Assembly: GCF_009380135.2 (NCBI RefSeq)
Contig: NZ_WHUT02000008.1
Coordinates: 1 to 64,000, forward strand
DNA: 64,000 nucleotides
Origin: Fertoeibacter niger
GTDB lineage: Bacteria > Pseudomonadota > Alphaproteobacteria > Rhodobacterales > Rhodobacteraceae
Reading direction: 5' to 3'
Below the pieces are notes generated by a model. It was not told the origin of the DNA. It did no database searches and saw only the letters and a program-made list of their open reading frames with translations. Below, one piece after another: positions 17,227-25,012 of the stretch (the stretch's first letter is position 1; every line of letters starts with the position of its first letter). The translations under genes and the position numbers were made by a program.

Positions 17227-18756
17227 ATGCTGCATCAGGAAAACCTCACCATCATCGGAACCCGCGCGCTGTATGAGCGGATCAGCGGCGAGATGGCGAA
17301 AACGCCCCGTTCCACGGTCTTTTCCGCACAGGAAGAACGCGTGTCGCACGAGGGCCTGATCGCCATGGCGGCCCTGATCCGTAACCGCCTGCCCTGCCCG
17401 GATCCAACGGCCGAGGAAACCGTGGCGATTTGCGCCGAAAAGACGCCCGATTGTCTGGCTGCGATTCTGGCGGTGCTTTCCACCGGCCGGGCCTATGCGC
17501 CGCTGGATCCGACCCACCCCGATGCCCGCCTGACCGGCATTCTGGCCGACCTTCGCCCTGCGGCGCTGGTGGTGGATGAAACCACGGGCCCCCGGCTGCG
17601 GGATTGGGCGCAGGCCGCAGATGTGCCGCTGCTGCAACTGTCGCGGGCCGCGCCCGATGCTGTGGCCCCGCACGCGCCCATTGCCGTGTCGCAGCAAAGC
17701 CTGGCTGCGGTGCTGCATACCTCCGGCTCCACCGGCAAGCCAAAGCGGGTGGAGATCGAGGCCAGCGCCCTGCATGTGTTTCAGGAATGGGTGGTGGATG
17801 AGCTGGGCCTGTGCGTGGACGATTGCCTGCTCAGCCATGCGCCGTTTGCCTTTGATCTGTCGTTTCTCGATATCTATGCCGCGCTGATGTCGGGCGCAGG
17901 CCTGGCGCTGGCGGATGCAAAAACCGCCCGCAGCGGGGCAAAGCTGATGGCCATGATGCAGCGCGCCCGTGTGACCATCTGGCACTCCGCCCCCTCGGCA
18001 CTGAAACTGATCGCCGAGTCTGCGGGCGATACGATTCTGCCAGATCTGCGCTGCGTGCTGTTCGCGGGCGAGCCGATGCCCGCGCGCACCCTGCAAAAGC
18101 TGTTCCGCATCTTCCCCAAGGCGCGCTTTCTGAACATCTATGGCTGCACCGAAACCAACGACACCTTCTGCTACGAAGTGCCCCGCCAGAACACGCCCGA
18201 TCCGCTGCCGCTTGGCCGCGCGCTGCCCTATGTGGATTACGTTCTGGCCGACGCCGATGGCGCCGAGATTGCCGGCCCCGGCGAGGGCGAGCTTTGGGTG
18301 CGCTGCCCGACCATGATGCGCGGCTATGCCGACCCCGCACTGACCGCCCGCGCCACGGTTTGGCATCAGGGCAAGCTTTACTACCGATCGGGCGATCAGG
18401 TGCGCCGCGACGCGACGGGGCTGGTGCATTTCATCGGGCGCAACGACACGATCGTGAAGCTGACCGGCATCCGGGTGGACCTGAACGAGGTTGACGCCGC
18501 CCTGCTGGCCCATCCGGGCGTGGACGAGGCCTTGTCATTCGTCACCCCGTCGGCTGACGGTCTGGCGCTGAACGCCTGGGTCACGACGCAGCACGACCTC
18601 AGCAGCCTCGACCTCCGTCTGCATCTGACGCAGCGGCTGCCCCTGGCCGCCATCCCGCGCCACTACACCATTTCCCGGATGGAGGTTCCCAAAAACTCCA
18701 ACGGGAAAGCCTGCAGGCGCCAGATGGCGCAGAATGGCCAATCCACCCTCGTCTGA
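17227..18756 (+). CDS. Free-standing amino-acid adenylation enzyme (PltF/RedM-like)
   Basis: The 509-aa enzyme has the adenylation core motifs: HTSGSTGKPK (164-173), HAPFAFDLSFLDIYA, NIYGCTET, the ELWVRCP and YRSGDQVRR blocks, and a C-terminal Lys in VPKNSNGK. Asp210 in FAFDLS holds the place that binds an alpha-amino group, so the substrate is probably an amino acid. By hand alignment to GrsA the pocket reads D-L-L-H-L-A-I-D. The code I recall for pyrrole-forming prolyl ligases is D-L-L-Y-L-A-L-V, so this is near but with two polar changes, suggesting a proline relative or another cyclic or polar amino acid. It should load the carrier protein at 18796. The start at 17227 follows GAGGGAA. Confidence 0.88.
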   Translation: MLHQENLTIIGTRALYERISGEMAKTPRSTVFSAQEERVSHEGLIAMAALIRNRLPCPDPTAEETVAICAEKTPDCLAAILAVLSTGRAYAPLDPTHPDARLTGILADLRPAALVVDETTGPRLRDWAQAADVPLLQLSRAAPDAVAPHAPIAVSQQSLAAVLHTSGSTGKPKRVEIEASALHVFQEWVVDELGLCVDDCLLSHAPFAFDLSFLDIYAALMSGAGLALADAKTARSGAKLMAMMQRARVTIWHSAPSALKLIAESAGDTILPDLRCVLFAGEPMPARTLQKLFRIFPKARFLNIYGCTETNDTFCYEVPRQNTPDPLPLGRALPYVDYVLADADGAEIAGPGEGELWVRCPTMMRGYADPALTARATVWHQGKLYYRSGDQVRRDATGLVHFIGRNDTIVKLTGIRVDLNEVDAALLAHPGVDEALSFVTPSADGLALNAWVTTQHDLSSLDLRLHLTQRLPLAAIPRHYTISRMEVPKNSNGKACRRQMAQNGQSTLV

Positions 18757-18795
18757 GGGCCAGCAAGACCGACGGACAGATAAAGGAGACCTCCC

Positions 18796-19047
18796 ATGTC
18801 CTATCCCGCCCTGCGCAGCTTCATTTCCGCCGAATTTGCAATCGACGTTCCCGCCCATCAACTGACCGACGATCTGGACCTGATCGACACCGGCATCGTT
18901 GACAGCCTTGGCGTGCTGAAGCTGATCGCCTTTCTGGAAGGTGAATATGATCTGGTGATCACACCCGACGAGCTTGACGCCGATCTTTACCGCAGCATCA
19001 GCCAGATCGAGGCGCTGATCAGCAGCAAGCAGATGGCTGCGGCCTGA
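18796..19047 (+). CDS. Acyl/peptidyl carrier protein
   Basis: An 83-aa four-helix carrier with the phosphopantetheine Ser37 in DTGIVDSLGVLKLIAFLE and an acidic second half. It begins after an AAAGGAG ribosome-binding site. Single carrier proteins beside a free-standing adenylation enzyme and an acyl-CoA dehydrogenase hold the amino acid during oxidation, and this one may also present chains to the ketosynthases. No other carrier gene is in the window. A dedicated phosphopantetheinyl transferase is not seen, so the cell's own would be used. Confidence 0.9.
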   Translation: MSYPALRSFISAEFAIDVPAHQLTDDLDLIDTGIVDSLGVLKLIAFLEGEYDLVITPDELDADLYRSISQIEALISSKQMAAA

Positions 19048-19075
19048 CGCATTCCCGAAAGAAGGAGCGAAGGCC

Positions 19076-20119
19076 ATGACGCCGGACCAGACTGCCGCAG
19101 CCCTGATCGCGGGCCGGACGCCGACAGAGGACGCCATGTTCGCCTATTGGCAGGCCACCGACGAGGGCCTTCGCCCCAAGGCCGAAACCGTGGCAATCCT
19201 TGCCGCGCTTTCGGCCGCCCCTTCCGACCCGGACATGATGCGCAGCTTCGTGCGCTATATCCGGCAGACCTATCCGCCGGTCGCGCTGCCATCGGCAGGC
19301 GACGCGGTGAACATCGTGGGCACCGGTGGTGGCCGGTCCACCTTCAACATCTCGACCACTGCCGCATTCGTGGCGGCGGCGGCGGGGGTAAAGGTGCTGA
19401 AATCCGGTTCCTCTGCCTATTCGTCTTCGGTGGGGTCGGGCGACATATTGAACGCGCTGGGGCTGGCGCGTGCGCCGTCAGATGCGTTCACAGACGCCAT
19501 GCTGTCGGAAACCGGCCTCGCATTTGCCGCGCCGCAACGCTATGCGCCGGTTTGCAAACGGCTGGCCATCGCGGCCCTGCCCTTGGATTTCAAGGTGATC
19601 GGGCGTTTCGTGAACACCCTTGGCCCTTTGATCTGCCCCTATGACATGCGGGCCCATGTCATCGGCGTCTCATCCCTGCGGCTGTTCGGCCAGCTTCACC
19701 AGATCGCGCAGTTGCTGGCGGTGCCTGCCTTGCTGGTGCATTCGGATCTGGGCGTGGACGAGTTTCTGAGCATCGGCACGAACAGCTGGCTTTGGGCGCA
19801 GGACGAACAGGCCCGGTTGCAGAATGCTTCAGCGCTTGGTCTGGGGCAGGGCAGCCTTGACGACCTGGCCGGGGGCGATCTGTCGCACAACATTGCGATG
19901 ATGACGGCGATCCTGAAGGGCCAGGGCAACCGCACCAGCACCGAAACGGTCGCGCTGAACGCGGGGGCGGCCCTTTTTGCCGGTGGCGTGGCGCATGATC
20001 TGGCACAGGGCACCCGCCTGGCGCTGGAGTGTCTGGCCGATGGCGCACCCTTCGCCAAGCTGGAGCAGGCACAGGCCTTTGCCCGGGCCGCGGCGGCGGA
20101 TCTGGGGCGCGTCGCATGA
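19076..20119 (+). CDS. TrpD-like phosphoribosyltransferase with altered active site
   Basis: TrpD moves phosphoribose from PRPP to anthranilate. This 347-aa homologue has the N-terminal helical domain and the glycosyltransferase family 3 fold. The PRPP loop reads NIVGTGGGRSTFNIST (79-94) where ordinary TrpD has GTGGDG, and the next block reads KSGSSAYSSSVGSGD (109-123) where ordinary TrpD has K-H-G-N-R-S-V-S-S-K. The His, Asn and Arg that help bind anthranilate and PRPP are therefore replaced. HSDLGVDEFLS retains the DE metal pair. It sits in the carrier-protein operon, with TrpC-like overlapping by 4 bases. I infer a different amine acceptor or a relaxed one; it is unlikely to be the cell's only TrpD. 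Confidence 0.85.
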   Translation: MTPDQTAAALIAGRTPTEDAMFAYWQATDEGLRPKAETVAILAALSAAPSDPDMMRSFVRYIRQTYPPVALPSAGDAVNIVGTGGGRSTFNISTTAAFVAAAAGVKVLKSGSSAYSSSVGSGDILNALGLARAPSDAFTDAMLSETGLAFAAPQRYAPVCKRLAIAALPLDFKVIGRFVNTLGPLICPYDMRAHVIGVSSLRLFGQLHQIAQLLAVPALLVHSDLGVDEFLSIGTNSWLWAQDEQARLQNASALGLGQGSLDDLAGGDLSHNIAMMTAILKGQGNRTSTETVALNAGAALFAGGVAHDLAQGTRLALECLADGAPFAKLEQAQAFARAAAADLGRVA

Positions 20120-20820
20120 GCCTGCCGTTTCATGCGGCCCTGACCAAGGCGCATGCGCCGGTCATCGCCGAGATCAAACCCCATTCGCCAAAGACCGGGC
20201 CGCTTGTCGCGGCCCATGCCGTCGCCGATGTGGCGCGGGATTATGCCAACGCTGGCGCGCCCTGCCTTTCAGTGACAACGGGTGCGTGGCACGGTGGCAG
20301 CCTTGGCATGATTGCGCAGATGGCCGCCACGGGCCTGCCGGTGCTGCGCAAGGATTTCATCACCTCGCGCCGCCATCTTGACGAGTCTCTTGAGGCCGGA
20401 GCCTCGGCCGTGCTGCTGACCTGCGCGCTGCTGCGCAGCGCAGACGTAACGCGGCTGGCCGTGGCGGCGCTGTCCATCGGGCTGACGCCTTTTGTCGAGG
20501 CGGCCTCGGTGCGCGAGCTGGAAGGGTTGCAGTTGCCGCACGAAGCCATTCTTGCCATCAACAACCGCGACATCCGCACGAGAGAGGTGGATGACGGTGG
20601 CGTTTCACACAGCGAGCTGCTGTATGCGCAGGCCCGTGCGGGCCATGCCGGGCTGCTGGTCAGCGCCTCTGGCCTGACCACGCCGCAGGCGGTCGCCCGG
20701 GCGATGGCCGCCGGTTTTGACGGTGTGCTTGTGGGCACGGCCCTGCTGTCAGGCCCGGCCCCGCCCTTTGACACCACGCGCGCGTTCATCATGGCGGCGT
20801 CGCGGACAGTGCATCATTGA
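20116..20820 (+). CDS. TrpC-like indole-3-glycerol-phosphate synthase
   Basis: TrpC closes the pyrrole ring of indole glycerol phosphate with loss of CO2 and water. This 234-aa barrel keeps AEIKPHSPKTG (Glu19, Lys21), LPVLRKDFI (Lys79), FVEAAS (Glu128) and AINNRDIRT (Asn150, Arg151), but the usual V-S-E-S-G-I motif is VSASGL, so one conserved acidic residue is Ala184. It is also about 25 residues shorter than typical TrpC, mainly at the N-terminus. The ATG overlaps the TrpD-like stop codon. It ends the + operon and faces the MFS gene with only 51 bases between them. A true but adapted cyclase is the best reading. Confidence 0.87.
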   Translation: MSLPFHAALTKAHAPVIAEIKPHSPKTGPLVAAHAVADVARDYANAGAPCLSVTTGAWHGGSLGMIAQMAATGLPVLRKDFITSRRHLDESLEAGASAVLLTCALLRSADVTRLAVAALSIGLTPFVEAASVRELEGLQLPHEAILAINNRDIRTREVDDGGVSHSELLYAQARAGHAGLLVSASGLTTPQAVARAMAAGFDGVLVGTALLSGPAPPFDTTRAFIMAASRTVHH

Positions 20821-20871
20821 TGGGGTGAAACGCATGCGCCGTGCCGCACGGGCGGCTGGCGGCTTGACCTC

Positions 20872-22050
20872 TCAGGCCAGATGTTCCCAGATCCAGCGGG
20901 CCCATGGCCGCAGTCTGGCCCGGTTTGCCTGCAGGAAACACGCCAGCCCCAGCCCCGCCGCGATGGCGAAGAACGGCAGCCGAGGGCCGCCAAGGCTCAG
21001 CACCACGGCCAGCAGCGACGCCCCGACCTGACCGGCATAGAGCGCCGACGCGATCAGCCCGGCAATCGCATGAGAGGTTGCGGGAGTCGCGCCCGCCATG
21101 ATGCGCCTGACGGTCATCGGCAGCAACGCGCCAAAGCCCGCGCCGATCAACCCGGCCGCCAGCACAAGCTGGGGCAAGGATGCCGCCAGCCCGAATTCCA
21201 CCAGACCAAGGATCACCGCAAAGATCGCAGCGGCCTGCACCACCGGCCCGTTCGCCAGCGCCAGCACCGCCGCAATGCGCAGCGACACCAGCCCGCTGGC
21301 CAGCGTTGCGCAAGCGATGACCAGACCTGACAGGGCAGGGGTCTGCACCAGCACCGGCACGAAGGGCGCCTGCACCGGCACCAGGTAAAACGCCATCATC
21401 GCCAGCGCCAGCGTTGCAAGCGGCACCCACAATCCAGCCATCTCGGGCTTTGCAGCCGCTTGTGCGACCGGCGCGCGCCAGTCGAACCCCGCCGCAAAGA
21501 ATGCCACCGGCAGGGTCAGCAGATACAAAAGGAACGGCACCTGCCAGCCGAATTGTGACATGAGCCCGCCCAACAGCACAAAGACCACGCCGCCAAAGGT
21601 GTTTATCGCGGCCTGCCGGCTGATCACGTGACCGCGCTCCTCGCCCTGAAACAGCGCGGCGATGGCCGCTGTCGCGAAGCACAGCGTCGCAGCCGTGGCC
21701 AGCCCCAGCCCGACGCGCGTCAGCAAGAGCCAGCCGAAACCTGTGGCCAGCCCCCCCGCGACCCCGAACGCCGCCATGGCGCAAAGGGCTGCGACAAAAC
21801 CCGACCGCTGATCCATGCGGCCGGTCTGCCGCCCGATCCACGGCCCGGCGCACATGATGACAAGGGCAGGCACCACCAGCGCAATGCGCCCCCAGACGGT
21901 GCCGCCCCCGCCGGACAGCGCCTGTTCGATGCCCGGGATGGCGGGGGCAATCGCGGCCCCGCTCATCACCGCGCAGGCGCTGGCGGCCCAGATCACCCCG
22001 CGCCGTGATGGCGCGAGGCGGGGCAGAGCGACGATGTCTTCGCTGCTCAT
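20872..22050 (-). CDS. MFS efflux transporter
   Basis: A 392-aa major-facilitator protein with about 12 hydrophobic helices. The loop 2-3 block shows GPWIGRQTGRMDQR, the usual conserved position for family transporters, and helix 4-5 carries LLLTRVGLGLATAAT. It is the last gene of the - operon and overlaps the FAD oxidoreductase gene by 4 bases. Single MFS genes at the end of a biosynthetic operon often export the product or an intermediate. Two more elaborate export modules flank the locus, so this one may handle a soluble precursor or give self-protection. Confidence 0.87.
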   Translation of the reverse strand: MSSEDIVALPRLAPSRRGVIWAASACAVMSGAAIAPAIPGIEQALSGGGGTVWGRIALVVPALVIMCAGPWIGRQTGRMDQRSGFVAALCAMAAFGVAGGLATGFGWLLLTRVGLGLATAATLCFATAAIAALFQGEERGHVISRQAAINTFGGVVFVLLGGLMSQFGWQVPFLLYLLTLPVAFFAAGFDWRAPVAQAAAKPEMAGLWVPLATLALAMMAFYLVPVQAPFVPVLVQTPALSGLVIACATLASGLVSLRIAAVLALANGPVVQAAAIFAVILGLVEFGLAASLPQLVLAAGLIGAGFGALLPMTVRRIMAGATPATSHAIAGLIASALYAGQVGASLLAVVLSLGGPRLPFFAIAAGLGLACFLQANRARLRPWARWIWEHLA

Positions 22051-23351
22051 GCCGCGACAGATGTTTGGGCGGCAGGCAGCAGCAACCTCTGAACCGCCAG
22101 ATCGGCCGAAGTCAGGCAGCCTTCCATCGTGTGACCTTCCAGAAAATCACCCGCGATTTCCAGCCCTTGCAGGGTTGCAACAGCGCGCAGCATGTCTTGC
22201 TTGACCTTGGTGAAATAGGGCGCATAGCCGCAGATCCCGCCGGGATGGCGCGCGACATGCACCGCAAGCCGGTTGGCGGTGATCGGCAGCCGGCGGGAAA
22301 ACGTGTCTTCTGCAATCTGGACCAGTTCGGCATCCGGCCGGTCAAGAATGTCGCGCGCGGCCTTGCCCGAAAGGGTGAAGCGCACATGATGCGGTGCCGT
22401 CAACCGGTTGGCCGAACAATGGCCCAGCGGCGCGCCGGGTTCGAACATGATGGAATGCACGCCGTCACGGAACACCGGCGCGTCATAGACCACGTTCACC
22501 AAAGCCAGCGGGAAATAGCGCAGCGCATCAATCGCGACGCGCCCATAGGCGGGCAGATCGACGATCTGGCGCAGCACATGCGCCGGCACGGCTGAAATCA
22601 CGCGGCTCGCAGGCTCTGACCGCAGGCGGTTCCCGTCCTCCAGTTCCAGCGCCGTGACCCGCCCGTCGCAGGTCACGATGCGCCTGACCTTCGCGCCGAA
22701 GCGGATGTTCTTGCCTTCCGCCAGCCGGTCATGAAAGCGCCCGATGCCGCCCTTGATGGCGTGATGCGAACCTTTGCCGAAGCCCGAAGCGAACAGCATC
22801 ATCAGCGAGGGATAAAGCTCCGATGGTTCAGCCCCGCCCATGATGATCGAGAACAGACGCAACGGGCCATCGGTCAGGCGCTGCGTGAAATGCCTGTCGA
22901 TGGTGGAATGGTCCCACTGGCGTTCAACCTCGGCAATCAGGCCGGACGTATAGTTCAGCCGGTCCGCGTTCTGGCGCGCGAAACTCAGGAAGTTGCGGAA
23001 TTGCAGAGCCCCACGTGGCCCCAGCGACGCCGCAAGGCGCAGGTCGCCCTTCAGCGTCGCGGATTTCTTCAGCGCAACCAATTGATCGTTCAGCACGATG
23101 TGGAAGCCGGGATGCTGATCCTCGAACTCCGCAATGCCGAATTCGTTCAGCAGGGTGTTGAACCGCTTCCAGCCGCTTGAAAAATTCTTGCCGCCGGTCT
23201 CGAACGCATGTTCGCCCTGACGGATACAGGCCGCGCGTCCGCCCACATGGGTTCCCGCCTCGTGGATGATGCTGGGAATGCCACGCTGGGCCAGATAATG
23301 CGCAGCACCCATGCCGGAAACGCCGGCGCCGACAATGTGAACGGGGTCCAT
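22047..23351 (-). CDS. HemY/amine-oxidase-type FAD-dependent oxidoreductase
   Basis: The 434-aa protein begins VHIVGAGVSGMGAAHYLAQR, the dinucleotide-binding motif of FAD amine oxidases and protoporphyrinogen oxidases, followed by HEAGTHVGGRAA. The second FAD contact near the C-terminus reads LEIAGDFLEGHTMEGCLTSA. The middle has a long substrate domain with no close family match that I recognise. In the operon it starts directly after the AfsA-like stop codon. Likely roles are oxidation of an amine or a reduced ring, for example aromatising or desaturating the product; the exact substrate cannot be read from the sequence. Confidence 0.87.
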   Translation of the reverse strand: MDPVHIVGAGVSGMGAAHYLAQRGIPSIIHEAGTHVGGRAACIRQGEHAFETGGKNFSSGWKRFNTLLNEFGIAEFEDQHPGFHIVLNDQLVALKKSATLKGDLRLAASLGPRGALQFRNFLSFARQNADRLNYTSGLIAEVERQWDHSTIDRHFTQRLTDGPLRLFSIIMGGAEPSELYPSLMMLFASGFGKGSHHAIKGGIGRFHDRLAEGKNIRFGAKVRRIVTCDGRVTALELEDGNRLRSEPASRVISAVPAHVLRQIVDLPAYGRVAIDALRYFPLALVNVVYDAPVFRDGVHSIMFEPGAPLGHCSANRLTAPHHVRFTLSGKAARDILDRPDAELVQIAEDTFSRRLPITANRLAVHVARHPGGICGYAPYFTKVKQDMLRAVATLQGLEIAGDFLEGHTMEGCLTSADLAVQRLLLPAAQTSVAA

Positions 23352-24209
23352 TCAGGTTGCTCCTTTGGAAGCTGCGGCCCGGATTGAAAGGCGGGCGGTC
23401 TCGATTGCACATTTCGCAAAGGGCTTTTGCCCCGCATAAAGCCAGGCGTTGCGCGACATGTGGCTGCGCCCGGACGGCACGAATTCGCGCGCGCTTCGCA
23501 GGTAGACGCCCTCGGAAAGATCGGCGAGCGGCGCGGTCTGCATGATGCTGACCCCGGTAAGGATATCGCGGATCCGGCGGTCGCCCTCCTGCGTGGCGTT
23601 CAGATAGCGCTGCACCTGCATGAACGCCTCCAGCAAATATAGCGGATGCACCGTCTTCACCGTCTCGGCCAGCAGGCACGACCGCGACATCGGCAGCAGC
23701 CGCGCCTCGACAAAAGTGTCGGTGATCACCGGCGTGCTGATCAGCACGTTTTCAGGCCGCAGCTTGTTCAGCGGCTGACTCGCGCAGGGGGGAAGGGCGC
23801 GCTCCGCCCTGTGCAGCGCAGGATGCGGGCGCGGCATGGGGCTGACCAGCGGTGTCAGTTGCACATCGCAGCGCGCGCGCGGCGTGCCGTTCTGGCTGAT
23901 CTCTACCCGGCAGATCGGTTGCCCGTTCACCGCGTCATCCTGCGTCTCTACCAGGATGGGTGTGTCGAACGTGGTGTATTGAATGAATTCGGCCTTGATC
24001 ATGCTGACAAAACACGGCTTCTGCGCGCGGTTCTGCGCCGCCTGCACCGCGGCCTCAAGCAGCAGAAGCCCGGGAACGTGATCAAGCGGATGGTCAAAGA
24101 AGAACGGATGCGCCTTATCCACGATCAGCCGCGCCACATGCGCGGGGTCGGTGGCGGAATAGGCCAGCACGTCATTGCGGCTGTCCATGCGACGGTCAAG
24201 CGCGCTCAT
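23352..24209 (-). CDS. AfsA-type double hotdog protein
   Basis: AfsA enzymes of actinomycetes join a beta-ketoacyl chain to a glycerol-type phosphate to start A-factor butyrolactones. This 285-aa protein has two hotdog repeats. The first holds HPFFFDHPLDHVPGLLLLEA (about 33-52), the diagnostic AfsA motif; the second holds KTVHPLYLLEAFMQVQRYLN, a weaker copy. AfsA homologues are rare outside actinomycetes, so its place in an alphaproteobacterial operon is notable. The gene overlaps the TrpA-like gene by 4 bases and abuts the FAD oxidase gene. It may esterify a ketoacyl chain made by the ketosynthase pair, or act as a dehydratase. Confidence 0.8.
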   Translation of the reverse strand: MSALDRRMDSRNDVLAYSATDPAHVARLIVDKAHPFFFDHPLDHVPGLLLLEAAVQAAQNRAQKPCFVSMIKAEFIQYTTFDTPILVETQDDAVNGQPICRVEISQNGTPRARCDVQLTPLVSPMPRPHPALHRAERALPPCASQPLNKLRPENVLISTPVITDTFVEARLLPMSRSCLLAETVKTVHPLYLLEAFMQVQRYLNATQEGDRRIRDILTGVSIMQTAPLADLSEGVYLRSAREFVPSGRSHMSRNAWLYAGQKPFAKCAIETARLSIRAAASKGAT

Positions 24210-25012
24210 GCCAGTGTCTCCCGGTTCAGATCCCTGATCAGCCCGGCCGCCTGCGCCCCCGGATCCTGCCCGTCGGCAAGGGCTTTTTCCACCGCAGCGG
24301 CAACGGCGCTGCCGACAATCGCGATGTCACAGCCAGCCTGGAACGCCCGCCCCACATCGCCGGGGGTTTTCAAGCCGAAACCAATCGCCACGGCCAGCGG
24401 CGTATGGGTGTGCAGCGCCTGGATCTGGCAGGCCAGATCCATGGGTTCGGTGGCCCCGCCTGACCGGCCATAGGTCGATACAAGATAGATGAAGGCCGAG
24501 GCCCTTTCGATCACCTGCCGGCGGATTTCTGGCCGGGCCGTGGCATAGATCGTGCCGACAACCGGCAATTCCGCGCGTCTGGCCGCAGTATGAAACCGGT
24601 CGGACAGGGCAGGGGGCAGACCATGCGGCAACACCCCCGCCATGCCCGCAGCCACCGCCATGGCGAAAACCCGGTCAAACCCGCGCGGGCGCAGGGTGTG
24701 GCTTGAATCCGCCAGCAGGATGATGCGGATGCGGCTGGTGAACTCGGCCGCGAGCGCTATCACAGCCTCCAGCTCTGCCTCGTTGCGCAGGGCGCGTTCA
24801 TGCGCCCGGATCAGCGTCGCGCCATCGGTAAAGGCATTGCGGAAGGGCACGCAAAGCTCGACCATGCCGACCCCGATCTCCACACAGTGGCGCAGCAGGT
24901 CACGTGTGACCTCAAGCGAAGGGTCGCCCGCCATGATCAGCGGGCAGAGCGTGGGGCGATGCGCGCGGGTGCGGGGCCTGAGCTGCAACAGGTCTGTTGT
25001 CTGGTGCATCAT
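24206..25012 (-). CDS. TrpA-like indole-glycerol-phosphate lyase
   Basis: TrpA splits indole-3-glycerol phosphate to indole and glyceraldehyde 3-phosphate. This 268-aa barrel keeps both catalytic acids: Glu52 in VELCVPF and Asp63 in FTDGAT, 11 apart as in ordinary TrpA, and IGFGLKTPGD plus AIVGSAVAAAV at the phosphate site. The loop that contacts TrpB differs (FRNAFTDG instead of F-S-D-P-L-A-D-G), and IYLVSTYGRSGG replaces the usual Y-V-S-R-T-G-V-T-G. No trpB is in the window. Plant BX1-type lyases show that TrpA homologues can work alone, so free release of an indole-like ring is possible. ATGA overlaps join it to both neighbours. Confidence 0.87.
   Translation of the reverse strand: MMHQTTDLLQLRPRTRAHRPTLCPLIMAGDPSLEVTRDLLRHCVEIGVGMVELCVPFRNAFTDGATLIRAHERALRNEAELEAVIALAAEFTSRIRIILLADSSHTLRPRGFDRVFAMAVAAGMAGVLPHGLPPALSDRFHTAARRAELPVVGTIYATARPEIRRQVIERASAFIYLVSTYGRSGGATEPMDLACQIQALHTHTPLAVAIGFGLKTPGDVGRAFQAGCDIAIVGSAVAAAVEKALADGQDPGAQAAGLIRDLNRETLA

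Noticed and set aside
20821-20871. Terminator between the convergent TrpC-like and MFS genes
   Set aside because: Only a 5-bp stem (CCGTG/CACGG) with no T-run could be found.
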